A DNA stretch of 8,990 nt from Ruminococcus sp. (lineage in GTDB: Bacteria > Bacillota > Clostridia > Oscillospirales > Acutalibacteraceae): positions 1-8,990 of the forward strand of contig JAMPAE010000053.1 of assembly GCA_023667385.1 (NCBI GenBank), in the 5' to 3' direction. This document shows, one piece after another, positions 1 to 6,766 of the stretch (the stretch's first letter is position 1; every line of letters begins with the position of its first letter). Made by a program: the position numbers and the translations under genes. The notes below the pieces were generated by a model, which was not told the origin of the DNA, made no database searches, and saw nothing but the letters and a program-made list of their open reading frames with translations.

Positions 1-1379
1 AGTTTTTCAATGCCAAGCAGCCTTGAAGTTTCATAAAAGAAGATGTTGCAACTGTTGAAAAGTGCATTAACCACATTCTGATGGCGGTGAATTTTTGTGC
101 AGCCGGGCTGATAGTCCTCATAATAAGTGTATCTTCCACGGCAGTCAACCAAGGTTGAACTGTTGATAATACCCTCTTCAAGCCCTGCCATTGCAACCGC
201 CGGCTTAATTGTTGAACCCGGTGTGTAGGTACTTCTCAGAGCCCTGTTCCAAAGCGGTTTTGTCGGATCTGAATTAAGCTGTTCCGATTGCTCGTTATAT
301 TTTGAAATATCAAAAGTCGGATAACTCGCACAGGCAAGAATGTCATTGTTTCGTGTGTCCATCACAACAACTGCGCCGGATGTTACGGCTTCTCTTGTTG
401 AATGCTGCGACACAATGAGCTTTTTCAGTGCATCCTGAGCAACCTTTTGAAGGTCTTTGTCAAGTGTCAGAATAATGTTATCACCTGAAACCGGGTTTTT
501 GATGTATTCTTCTTCAACATTGCCTGATGCATCAGTTGTGATTCGTTTTAATCCGGGAATACCTTTAAGCTGTTCTTCCATGGTATATTCAATGCCGCTT
601 TTTCCGATGACATCGTTCATCGAATACCCCTCATCCTTTTTCTCCTGGTATTCATCAGGACTGAGTTGTCCGACGATACCGAGAAGGTGCGGCGCAATTG
701 TTCCGTCAATATACTCTCTTGTTGCCTGAATCTGAACATCAGCACCAACATAAAGCTTGCTGTTTTCTTTAACGGCGGCAACAACGTCATCTGATACGTC
801 AGACGCAAAAACATAGGGTGTGCTTGAATTAAAGCCGGTTTTGCGCATTGAATAATATACCGAGGCAATGTCACGTGCCTGCGAAACGGAATAATCTTCA
901 AGAGAATAGCGCTCCACAAGGGCATCAAAGCAGTTTTGCACACTTGCGTAATGTTCAAGATCAAGGAAAGCCTTTGATTTAAGATAGCTCACTTCAGCCT
1001 CTTTTTCCTTGTCAAACTGCAGCTTGCCGTTTTTATAAATAATCGGCAGATTATCGTTCCACTCAATTGAATAGCGATCGAACAGCTTGATAAGTTCAAA
1101 GATGATCTTATTCCTTTTTTCAGGCTCAGAACCTTTCGGGAAAACGTTATAGTTAAACACAATTGCGTTGACCTGCTTGTTAACAACAAGGGGATTTCCA
1201 TTGCGATCGAAAATTTCACCTCTGAGCGGACTTACGCTGACGTCAACGGTTGAAACAGCCGCATCGTTCATGTCCTCGCTTTCCAAAATCTGTATTCTGA
1301 AAATATTCGCAAGAAAGAAAATGAAAATAACAGCAATGATGAGCACAACAATTTTGCTTCTTTTTTTTATACTATTCAT
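1..1379 (-). CDS. mrdA: Penicillin-binding protein 2, elongation-specific transpeptidase (partial, C-terminus off the left edge)
   Basis: A class B penicillin-binding protein, a membrane-anchored D,D-transpeptidase that cross-links peptidoglycan during side-wall growth together with the MreBCD scaffold. The frame is open from the ATG at 1379 to the window edge, giving 459 residues. Seen in order: a basic N-terminus and one transmembrane helix (about residues 9-27); the pedestal motif SPLRGEIFDRNG (50-61) typical of class B PBPs; and the start of the transpeptidase domain with the catalytic STIK box (Ser389, in YTPGSTIKP) and the second box SCN (443-445). The third box (KTG) and the C-terminus lie beyond position 1. 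The start follows an AAAGGAG ribosome binding site with good spacing, 33 bases after the mreD stop, so the gene is the fourth in the mre operon. The context favours the PBP2/mrdA role over a sporulation paralogue such as SpoVD, but the truncation leaves some doubt. The reading frame is intact across the STIK and SCN boxes. Confidence 0.93.
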   Translation of the reverse strand, partial: MNSIKKRSKIVVLIIAVIFIFFLANIFRIQILESEDMNDAAVSTVDVSVSPLRGEIFDRNGNPLVVNKQVNAIVFNYNVFPKGSEPEKRNKIIFELIKLFDRYSIEWNDNLPIIYKNGKLQFDKEKEAEVSYLKSKAFLDLEHYASVQNCFDALVERYSLEDYSVSQARDIASVYYSMRKTGFNSSTPYVFASDVSDDVVAAVKENSKLYVGADVQIQATREYIDGTIAPHLLGIVGQLSPDEYQEKKDEGYSMNDVIGKSGIEYTMEEQLKGIPGLKRITTDASGNVEEEYIKNPVSGDNIILTLDKDLQKVAQDALKKLIVSQHSTREAVTSGAVVVMDTRNNDILACASYPTFDISKYNEQSEQLNSDPTKPLWNRALRSTYTPGSTIKPAVAMAGLEEGIINSSTLVDCRGRYTYYEDYQPGCTKIHRHQNVVNALFNSCNIFFYETSRLLGIEK

Positions 1380-1412
1380 ATTACTGCTCCTTTCATTTTA
1401 ACGTTCTTTGTT

Positions 1413-1949
1413 TTAATAGTTAACTCGCTTACGTTCAGGCATTGCAAATTCAGAAATGCCCTTTATCAAATAGTAGTAGATCGGTATCAATACCGCTGTA
1501 TACACGGCTGACGGAAGATAATAATGCACCAGCAGGTACATCGGCGAATCGCAGCCTTTCAGCACGATGAACAGCAGCCAATAGCCGAGATTGCACAGTA
1601 CCGAAGCTGAGGCACTCATCAGGCAGGCGCACGGGAAATTGTTGCGCATAACAAAGCTCATGAGCATTGAAATAGCAAAGCCTGTCACTGCAAGGAAAAG
1701 CGCAAAATAGCCATCGGCATAAACGCTTGACATATCCCACAAAAAGCCTGCAAAAGCGCCGAAAAACAAAGCCGCCATGCTTTTTTCAAACATTGCAACA
1801 CTGACGGTCAGCGGAATAAGCAGCATTGCATGAGCAGAGCCAATCACCGGCACAAGCCCTTTCGTGTGCTGTATCACCGCAGTTATCACAAACAAAACGG
1901 CAAAAATCAATCTTTTTATGTAAATACTTCTGTTGCTGCTGAATTTCAC
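1413..1949 (-). CDS. mreD: Rod shape-determining membrane protein MreD
   Basis: MreD is the polytopic membrane subunit of the elongation machinery and is thought to bridge MreC and the PBP2/RodA synthase. The product is about 178 residues and very hydrophobic, with roughly five to six membrane segments (about residues 13-27, 38-53, 57-73, 79-99, 106-130 and 140-163). It has a short basic C-terminus (PERKRVNY). Identity rests on size, topology and position between mreC and PBP2, because MreD sequences are poorly conserved. I chose the GTG at 1949, which follows AAGAAGGTGA at ideal spacing and begins 13 bases after the mreC stop. An upstream in-frame TTG at 1991 also has an AAAGGA ahead of it. 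That start would give 192 residues, add a hydrophilic N-terminus unlike the family, and overlap mreC by 29 bases, so I consider it less likely. Either way, mreC and mreD are probably translationally coupled. Confidence 0.9.
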   Translation of the reverse strand: MKFSSNRSIYIKRLIFAVLFVITAVIQHTKGLVPVIGSAHAMLLIPLTVSVAMFEKSMAALFFGAFAGFLWDMSSVYADGYFALFLAVTGFAISMLMSFVMRNNFPCACLMSASASVLCNLGYWLLFIVLKGCDSPMYLLVHYYLPSAVYTAVLIPIYYYLIKGISEFAMPERKRVNY

Positions 1950-1962
1950 CGTTTCACCTTCT

Positions 1963-2829
1963 TTAATCGTTTGCTCGGGCAATTTCTTCAATACCCTGTC
2001 CTTTGAATGATGTAATCACAAAAACGTCCTCAATTGCGTTCACATCTGCGCCGGGGTTGATGACCGCATAACTTGAAATGTCATATTCGCTTTGGCACAC
2101 CTGAGAAACCGTGCCGATAATAAGACCTTTCGGATAGATACCGCCGATTCCGGAGGTTGTCACAATTCCGCCCGGAGAAACCGACGTGCTCCTTTCAAGC
2201 CCTGCAAGAATGCACTTGCCTGCCGAAGACTGAGCAGTGTTGGTTGTTACATAAGCAGTTTCTCTTGTTTTGCTTTCGATTGCGCTGATGTTGACGGCAG
2301 GATTGAGAATGGTTTCAACAACACTGTAAGATTCATTGACCTTCCTGACAACACCAACAAGATAGTTACCGTAAACCACCGGATCGTTGACTTTGACTTC
2401 ATCATCAGTGCCCTTGTCGATAATCAGCGACGAAAACGCATCTGCTGCATCCGTGCCGATGATATTTGCAGGCTCAAGCTCAAAATCAGGGTTTTTATCT
2501 TTAACTCCGAGCATGGTTTCATAAGAAGAAATCTTGTGCTTTATCTCATCATAATCCACAAGCTGATTTTCATATTCCGCAATCTGCTCTTTTAATCTGT
2601 CATTTTCGTTTTTATATGCACCGGCAGAAGCGAAGCTTGATGAAAACCAATTAAGCTTTGCTGAAATTTTGCCTGTCAGCTTCTGCAATGGGCTAAACAC
2701 CGTTCCCACAACCGTTGACGCAGGAGAAACAGAATTTTCGGTTGCAACCGCAATTATCGTTCCAACAAGAATTGCGCACACAACAAACACAAGCACACGA
2801 AACTGTATGCTTTTCAAAAAACGCCGCAT
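1963..2829 (-). CDS. mreC: Rod shape-determining protein MreC
   Basis: MreC is a bitopic, mostly extracytoplasmic protein that links the MreB filament to the wall synthases and activates PBP2. The 288-residue product has the family architecture: a basic N-terminus with one transmembrane helix (about 8-29), a coiled coil (about 70-107, rich in Glu, Lys, Asn and Tyr), and a C-terminal double beta-barrel domain (about 117-275). That domain carries the diagnostic run SGIGGIYPKGLIIGTVS at 226-242. Its length matches Bacillus and clostridial MreC. The ATG at 2829 is preceded by GGGTGA at about 6 bases and, further upstream, by a stronger AAAGGAG separated from the start by a predicted hairpin (separate entry). 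The gene follows mreB after a 94-base gap, the largest in the operon, and is followed closely by mreD. Confidence 0.96.
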   Translation of the reverse strand: MRRFLKSIQFRVLVFVVCAILVGTIIAVATENSVSPASTVVGTVFSPLQKLTGKISAKLNWFSSSFASAGAYKNENDRLKEQIAEYENQLVDYDEIKHKISSYETMLGVKDKNPDFELEPANIIGTDAADAFSSLIIDKGTDDEVKVNDPVVYGNYLVGVVRKVNESYSVVETILNPAVNISAIESKTRETAYVTTNTAQSSAGKCILAGLERSTSVSPGGIVTTSGIGGIYPKGLIIGTVSQVCQSEYDISSYAVINPGADVNAIEDVFVITSFKGQGIEEIARAND

Positions 2830-2839
2830 ATCGTTTCAC

Positions 2840-2866
2840 CCGAACACAAATTGTGTCGGCTCCTTT
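2840..2866 (-). promoter_or_regulatory. Structured ribosome binding region of mreC
   Basis: On the coding strand an AAAGGAG (2860-2866) is followed directly by a 20-base inverted repeat (2859-2840). It can fold as CCGA-CACA, loop ATT, TGTG-(U)-TCGG: eight base pairs with one bulged U. Ten bases then lead to the mreC ATG. If the hairpin forms, the strong Shine-Dalgarno is brought to normal distance from the start, while a weaker GGGTGA next to the ATG overlaps the base of the stem. The pairing is visible in the sequence; its role in translation is inference. Confidence 0.5.
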
Positions 2867-2923
2867 CGAGAATTTATACTTTCAGAATTTGTATTCATAT
2901 TAAAGCTGTAAGCTTAAAACAAA

Positions 2924-3949
2924 TCAAAATCTCTTACCGATTGTTCCGAGAACATCTGATTCAAGATAGATTCCTGTTCCGTCAACAACGCAGTCGAGAG
3001 GGTTGTCCGCAACGTTGACAGGCATTCCTGTTTCCTGCGCAATAAGCTTATCAAGTCCACGAAGCAAAGCACCGCCGCCCGTGAGCATAATACCCTGATC
3101 AATGATGTCTGCGGAAAGCTCCGGCGGAGTTTTTTCAAGCGTTGCACGAATCGTATCGAGAATCTGATTAACGGAATCGGAAAGTGCTTCTCTGATTTCT
3201 TCTGATGTGATTGTAACATTCATCGGAAGTCCGTCAACAAGATTTCTGCCTTTAACCTCCATTTTGCCTTCGCCGTCATATTCCATGGCAGAGCCGATTT
3301 TGATTTTAATTTCCTCGGCAGTACGGTCACCGATGAGGAGATTATATTTCTTTTTGATATACTGTGAAATTGAACTATCGAAAGTATCGCCTGCAACCCT
3401 GATTGAACGTGAAGTCACAATGTCTCCAAGTGAAATTACGGCAACTTCGCTTGTGCCGCCGCCGATGTCAACAACCATGCTGCCGAGCGCTTCACTGACA
3501 GGCAGCCCTGCACCGATTGCAGCAGCCATCGGTTCTTCAATAAGGCTGACATATTTTGCTCCGGCTTCAATTGCAACATCGTGCACATTTCTTCTTTCAA
3601 CTTCAGTAACACCGGAGGGAATGCAGATGACAACCCTCGCTTTTGCAAAGAATGAACCGCCCATTGCTTTTTGAATGAACTTTTTAAGCATTTCTGCGGT
3701 GATGTCAAAATCTGCAATTACACCGTCTTTAAGCGGGCGCATTGCGGTGATTGAACCGGGAGTTCTGCCAATCATTTCCCTTGCCTCCGTGCCAACAGCA
3801 ATCACCTTTGCCGGCCTTGCATTAACATTAATTGCAACAACCGATGGTTCACGAATGACAATGCCTTTATTTTTAACAAACACAAGAGTGTTTGCTGTTC
3901 CAAGGTCAATTCCTATATCCTGTGAAAATAGCATCATATTGAATTCCAT
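2924..3949 (-). CDS. mreB: Rod shape-determining actin-like ATPase MreB
   Basis: MreB is the bacterial actin homologue that polymerises under the membrane and orients the elongation complex. The 341-residue product contains the actin-fold nucleotide motifs: phosphate-1 DIGIDLGTANT (11-21), phosphate-2 DIGGGTSEVA (161-170) and the adenosine motif LTGGGALLRGLD (289-300). It also carries the family signatures REPSVVA, IGRTPG, RPLKDGVIADF and IGDRTAEEIK. It is close to B. subtilis MreB along its whole length. It is the first gene of the mre operon, about 100 bases downstream of a clear promoter. The ATG at 3949 has GGAAAGG just ahead of it, but at short spacing (2 bases after the last G). The in-frame ATGs at 3937 and 3934 would give an N-terminus closer to other MreBs (MLFSQDIGIDLG), so the exact start is uncertain by five residues. 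With this operon context it is MreB proper rather than the Mbl or MreBH paralogues. Confidence 0.97.
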   Translation of the reverse strand: MEFNMMLFSQDIGIDLGTANTLVFVKNKGIVIREPSVVAINVNARPAKVIAVGTEAREMIGRTPGSITAMRPLKDGVIADFDITAEMLKKFIQKAMGGSFFAKARVVICIPSGVTEVERRNVHDVAIEAGAKYVSLIEEPMAAAIGAGLPVSEALGSMVVDIGGGTSEVAVISLGDIVTSRSIRVAGDTFDSSISQYIKKKYNLLIGDRTAEEIKIKIGSAMEYDGEGKMEVKGRNLVDGLPMNVTITSEEIREALSDSVNQILDTIRATLEKTPPELSADIIDQGIMLTGGGALLRGLDKLIAQETGMPVNVADNPLDCVVDGTGIYLESDVLGTIGKRF

Positions 3950-3976
3950 AGCCTTTCCGGCCGCAAATTATATCAA

Positions 3977-4014
3977 ATCACGTTGTTCCCTTTGCAGCCG
4001 AACCAGGGCGTGAT
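3977..4014 (-). promoter_or_regulatory. Nested hairpin in the mreB mRNA leader
   Basis: Read on the operon strand, ATCACG (4014-4009) pairs perfectly with CGTGAT (3982-3977). Directly inside it, CCCT (4008-4005) pairs with AGGG (3991-3988). The loop is 13 bases, and a 5-base AACAA bulge lies on the 3' side. The element sits between the predicted transcription start (about 4049) and the mreB ribosome binding site. No T-tract follows, so it is not an intrinsic terminator as drawn. It does not resemble a riboswitch class I know; a function is only inferred from its position. Confidence 0.4.
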
Positions 4015-4055
4015 GAAACTTAAAAATAAAAGATTCAGATATTTATAGATATATT

Positions 4056-4084
4056 ATTATATCCTAATCGAAGCGTTTACTCAA
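4056..4084 (-). promoter_or_regulatory. Sigma-A promoter of the mre operon
   Basis: On the minus strand TTGAGT (4084-4079) and TATAAT (4061-4056) are separated by exactly 17 bases. This is a near-consensus housekeeping promoter pointing at mreB. The predicted transcription start is near 4049, leaving a leader of about 100 bases. The promoter lies downstream of the thiamine pyrophosphokinase terminator, so the mre operon has its own transcription signal. A second TATAAT at 3972-3967 lacks a -35 match. Confidence 0.8.
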
Positions 4085-4168
4085 TACAATTTGAAAAATT
4101 TTCATGTTAATTTTTTGTCACAATTGAGCATCTGTTTTTAGTTTTTCATTTTCGGTGCAAATTTATGT

Positions 4169-4220
4169 AAAATAAAAAATGCGGGTACACACTGAAAAAT
4201 CCAATCAGTCTGCCTCGCAT
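4169..4220 (-). terminator. Intrinsic terminator of the thiamine pyrophosphokinase gene
   Basis: On the minus strand an interrupted stem (ATGCG-a-GG with CC-CGCAT outside, ACTGA with TCAGT inside, loop of about nine bases) is followed at once by TTTTTTATTTT. It begins about 25 bases after the stop codon of the gene at 4245-4862. The plus-strand side has no T-tract, so it acts in one direction and separates this gene from the mre promoter just downstream. Confidence 0.72.
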
Positions 4221-4244
4221 ACTTGCACGAAAATCAAATTTATG

Positions 4245-4862
4245 TTAAATTTTGTTCTCCCAAATGATAATCAGAACTCCGTCACGAACCTCGACGAATG
4301 CATCTTTGCCCAAAAACTCGTTGCTGACGCCAATCGGCAAAGCCGATTTCATTGTGTAGTCATTCAAAAGATACTTCAATCCGCCAAGCGTGACGCCTTT
4401 GCTTTCCGGCAAAAACGAAAAGACGGAAATCATCCCGCTCTCTTTTTTGTCAAAGCTGAGCCGTGAATTTTTGATTGCTGTTACCTTGTGTCCGCAGCCG
4501 ATAAGTGTGCCGCTTGCACCGTTTTCGCAAAGATAAACAAGGTGCTGAATGTTGGCATAGGTGTGATCAAGTCTGCCGCCGAGCATTCCGAACATGACGA
4601 AGTTTTTATAGCCACGCTCAAGACCGCAGTTGATTGCAAGCAGTGAATCGGTTTCATCCTTTTCCGCAGGATGAACAAGCACATTTTTTTCATTTGGTAC
4701 TCTGCCGAGGGAATCAAAATCGCCAACCATTAAATCAGGCACAATTGAATTTTTTTCAGCATATGCAAAACCGCCGTCGGCACAAATGATGAAATCGGTT
4801 TCATCTTTTTTTATATCAATTTTATCGGCTTCCCCTGCCCCGATGATATAGCAAGTGTTCAT
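4245..4862 (-). CDS. thiN: Thiamine pyrophosphokinase (thiamine diphosphokinase)
   Basis: A cytosolic enzyme that transfers pyrophosphate from ATP to thiamine, making the cofactor thiamine diphosphate from salvaged vitamin. The 205-residue product has the family motifs in order: ADGG (28-31), VGDFDSLG (46-53, with the acidic Mg/ATP-binding residues), KDETDSLLA (68-76), GGRLDHTYAN (95-104) and the C-terminal thiamine-binding GVSNEF (178-183). The length matches bacterial TPK. The ATG at 4862 has only a weak ribosome binding site (AAAGG about ten bases upstream). In many Firmicutes this gene lies beside rsgA and rpe; here it stands alone with its own promoter and terminator next to the mre operon. 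Upstream it faces away from the amino-acid transporter gene. The leader is only about 30 bases, too short for a TPP riboswitch. Confidence 0.95.
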   Translation of the reverse strand: MNTCYIIGAGEADKIDIKKDETDFIICADGGFAYAEKNSIVPDLMVGDFDSLGRVPNEKNVLVHPAEKDETDSLLAINCGLERGYKNFVMFGMLGGRLDHTYANIQHLVYLCENGASGTLIGCGHKVTAIKNSRLSFDKKESGMISVFSFLPESKGVTLGGLKYLLNDYTMKSALPIGVSNEFLGKDAFVEVRDGVLIIIWENKI

Positions 4863-4898
4863 TTTACCACGCCTTTTATAAGTGTACTTTCAGGGCTG

Positions 4899-4927
4899 AT
4901 TATAGCACATAAGGAATTTTTTTACAA
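4899..4927 (-). promoter_or_regulatory. Promoter of the thiamine pyrophosphokinase gene
   Basis: On the minus strand TTGTAA (4927-4922) and a perfect TATAAT (4904-4899) are 17 bases apart. The -10 box is preceded by TGC, an extended -10 element. The predicted start of transcription is near 4892, about 30 bases from the ATG. Confidence 0.78.
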
Positions 4928-4984
4928 GACAAACATCATGCAATCTGATGATTTAACATATCCTAACACTGAGAGGTGACAAAA

Positions 4985-6709
4985 ATGTTCGAATCGTTAA
5001 ACGGCATTATTGATAAGCTTAATTCCATTATTTGGGGTGTACCAACAATCGCAATACTTATCGGAACAGGTATCTTTTTCACGGTTATGCTGAATTTTTT
5101 TCAGTTTTCAAAAATGAAACTTTGGCTTGACAACACACTTTTTGCAATTTTCAAAAGGAAAAATGTCAGAAGCGCAGGCGACAAAACCACAATCAGCCAG
5201 TTTCAAGCAGTTTCAACTGCACTTGCCGCAACAATCGGAACCGGCAACATTGCAGGAGTTGCAACCGCAATTTCCGCAGGCGGTCCGGGTGCAGTGTTCT
5301 GGATGTGGGTATCAGCATTATTCGGCATGATGACAAGCTATTCTGAAAATACACTCGGAATCTATTACCGCCGGAAGAATGCAGACGGTGAATGGTGCGG
5401 CGGTCCGATGTATTACATCAAAGACGGTCTATCTGAAAAGAAGCACTTAAAAAAGTTTGCAAAGCCGCTTTCGGTGATTTATGCACTGTTTTTGATTGGT
5501 GCATCATTCGGCATCGGCAACATGACGCAAGCAAATTCAATTTCAAATTCGATTCACTCATCGTTCGGCGTTTCGGTTTATATCACTGCCGCCGTGCTTG
5601 CGGTTGTGACGCTTGCTGTCATTTCGGGCGGCGTTAAAAGGATCGGCAATGTGACAGAAAAGCTGGTTCCCTTCATGGCGCTTTTCTATATTGCCGCAAC
5701 CTTGTGGATTTTCATTTCTAACTATAAATTCATGCCACACGTTTTTGCTTCAATTTTTACAAATGCATTTTCGCTTAAGGCTGTTTTCGGTGCAACAGGC
5801 GGTATTGCAATCAAAAAATGCATTTCCATGGGCTTTCGCCGTGGTATTTTCTCAAATGAAGCAGGACTTGGCGCATCGGTCACAGTTGGCTCATGTTCAA
5901 ATGTTAAAGAACCTGCCGAACAGGGAATGTGGGGAATTTTTCAGGTTTTTGTGGATACAATCATCGTTTGCACAATGACGGCGTTTGTTCTGCTTTCAAC
6001 CCAGGTTGAAGCAAAGCCGCTTGATAAAGCGCTTGAAAATGTTTCAACTAAAACTCAGTACGTCTGCATCAAAACCAACAGCACACAAAGCGAAAAAGTC
6101 ATGCTCACTGACATTGAAGCAAGTGAAATCATTAAAAAAAGTTCTGACGGCAAGGCATATACTGCTGCGGCAAACGGAAAGCAGTTTGCTGTTCACCTAA
6201 AGAGCAGTGAGGATTATTCTTACACAAACATCATGGCACTGACAGGCATTGCAAACCAAAACGGCGAAATCACTGACATCAAGCTTGAAAACGTTGACGG
6301 GGTATCACTGATTACACTTGCCTTTTCGCAGCAATTTGGAAACGTGGCGGCAACGGTGCTTGCAATTGCAATTGTGCTTTTTGCGTTTTCAACTGTCATC
6401 GGTTGGTCATTTTACGGCACAAAGGCTATTGAATATCTATTCGGCAGAAAAGGTGTTGGAATTTACAAAATCATTTTTGTTGCAGTTGCATTCGTCGGAG
6501 CAATTTCAAAGCTAAATGTTGTCTGGGGAATTTCAGATATGTTAAACGGCTTGATGACAGTTCCGAACCTGATTGCCCTGCTGGCGCTTTCCGGTACTGT
6601 TGCAAAAATTACGAAGAACTACCTCAGGCGGAAAAACGGAGAGCAAATTATGCCCATGCTTTCGGCTGACGAAGTGATTCAATTTGAGATGGAAAGTGAA
6701 AACACTTGA
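4985..6709 (+). CDS. Alanine/glycine:cation symporter (AGCS family) with an inserted soluble segment
   Basis: A multi-pass membrane transporter of the AGCS (SAF, 2.A.25) family that couples uptake of alanine, glycine or related amino acids to Na+ or H+. The product is 574 residues. Family signatures include ATIGTGNIAGVATAISAGGP (82-101), GGPMYYI (139-145), GGVKRIGNVTEKLVPFMA (215-232), FRRGIFSNEAGLGA (284-297) and FSTVIGWSFYG (468-478). Typical members are about 440-490 residues. The excess is an insert of about 95 residues (roughly 340-435) between two membrane helices. It is polar, rich in Lys, Ser, Thr and Asn, and has no hydrophobic stretch of membrane length. The start is the ATG at 4985, seven bases after a strong GAGAGGTGA; an in-frame GTG at 4976 lies within that ribosome binding site and is rejected. 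The exact substrate cannot be told. No terminator follows, so some transcripts may continue into the next two genes. Confidence 0.93.
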   Translation: MFESLNGIIDKLNSIIWGVPTIAILIGTGIFFTVMLNFFQFSKMKLWLDNTLFAIFKRKNVRSAGDKTTISQFQAVSTALAATIGTGNIAGVATAISAGGPGAVFWMWVSALFGMMTSYSENTLGIYYRRKNADGEWCGGPMYYIKDGLSEKKHLKKFAKPLSVIYALFLIGASFGIGNMTQANSISNSIHSSFGVSVYITAAVLAVVTLAVISGGVKRIGNVTEKLVPFMALFYIAATLWIFISNYKFMPHVFASIFTNAFSLKAVFGATGGIAIKKCISMGFRRGIFSNEAGLGASVTVGSCSNVKEPAEQGMWGIFQVFVDTIIVCTMTAFVLLSTQVEAKPLDKALENVSTKTQYVCIKTNSTQSEKVMLTDIEASEIIKKSSDGKAYTAAANGKQFAVHLKSSEDYSYTNIMALTGIANQNGEITDIKLENVDGVSLITLAFSQQFGNVAATVLAIAIVLFAFSTVIGWSFYGTKAIEYLFGRKGVGIYKIIFVAVAFVGAISKLNVVWGISDMLNGLMTVPNLIALLALSGTVAKITKNYLRRKNGEQIMPMLSADEVIQFEMESENT

Positions 6710-6734
6710 TTGCATCAATCAAATGTGATATAGT
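6706..6734 (+). promoter_or_regulatory. Promoter for the ArsC-like/DUF896 gene pair, overlapping an inverted repeat
   Basis: TTGATT (6706-6711) and TATAGT (6729-6734) are 17 bases apart, and the -10 has an upstream TG (extended -10). The -35 box overlaps the stop codon of the transporter gene. It is also the left part of a perfect inverted repeat, TTGATTG-cat-CAATCAA (6706-6722), which could be an operator or a weak hairpin. The predicted start is about 25 bases before the ATG at 6767. Confidence 0.6.
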
Positions 6735-6766
6735 ATAGGAAGTTTAATTCGGCGAAAGGACACATC

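Noticed and set aside
2092..2595. A 167-codon open frame on the plus strand across mreC.
   Set aside because: It is fully antisense to the well-supported mreC frame, has no recognisable motif and no ribosome binding site; it mirrors mreC codon usage.
2836..2898. A 20-codon open frame on the minus strand between mreB and mreC (starts MNTNSES), ending six bases before the mreC ATG.
   Set aside because: No ribosome binding site precedes its ATG, and it spans the predicted hairpin. Without conservation data it is more likely chance than a leader peptide.
2903..2915. Inverted repeat AAGCT-GTA-AGCTT just after mreB as a terminator.
   Set aside because: It has a five-base AT-rich stem with no T-tract on the operon strand and lies inside an operon; transcription is expected to continue into mreC.
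3967..3972. A second TATAAT close to the mreB start as an additional promoter.
   Set aside because: No -35 match at 16-18 bases, and transcription would start only about ten bases before the ATG.
3207..4013. Long plus-strand open frames opposite mreB.
   Set aside because: mreB is conserved end to end on the other strand; these are antisense shadows without family features.
4863..4898. A TPP riboswitch ahead of the thiamine pyrophosphokinase gene.
   Set aside because: The predicted leader is only about 30 bases and lacks the conserved TPP aptamer core.
4921..4949. Possible plus-strand promoter for the transporter gene, TTTACA-17-TCTGAT.
   Set aside because: The -10 box is poor (four of six), and alternatives such as TAACAT at 4954 have no -35. 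The transporter must have a promoter in 4863-4984, but I cannot place it with confidence.
4934..4950. Small inverted repeat CATCA-7-TGATG upstream of the transporter gene.
   Set aside because: Five-base arms are too short to call an operator or hairpin without support.
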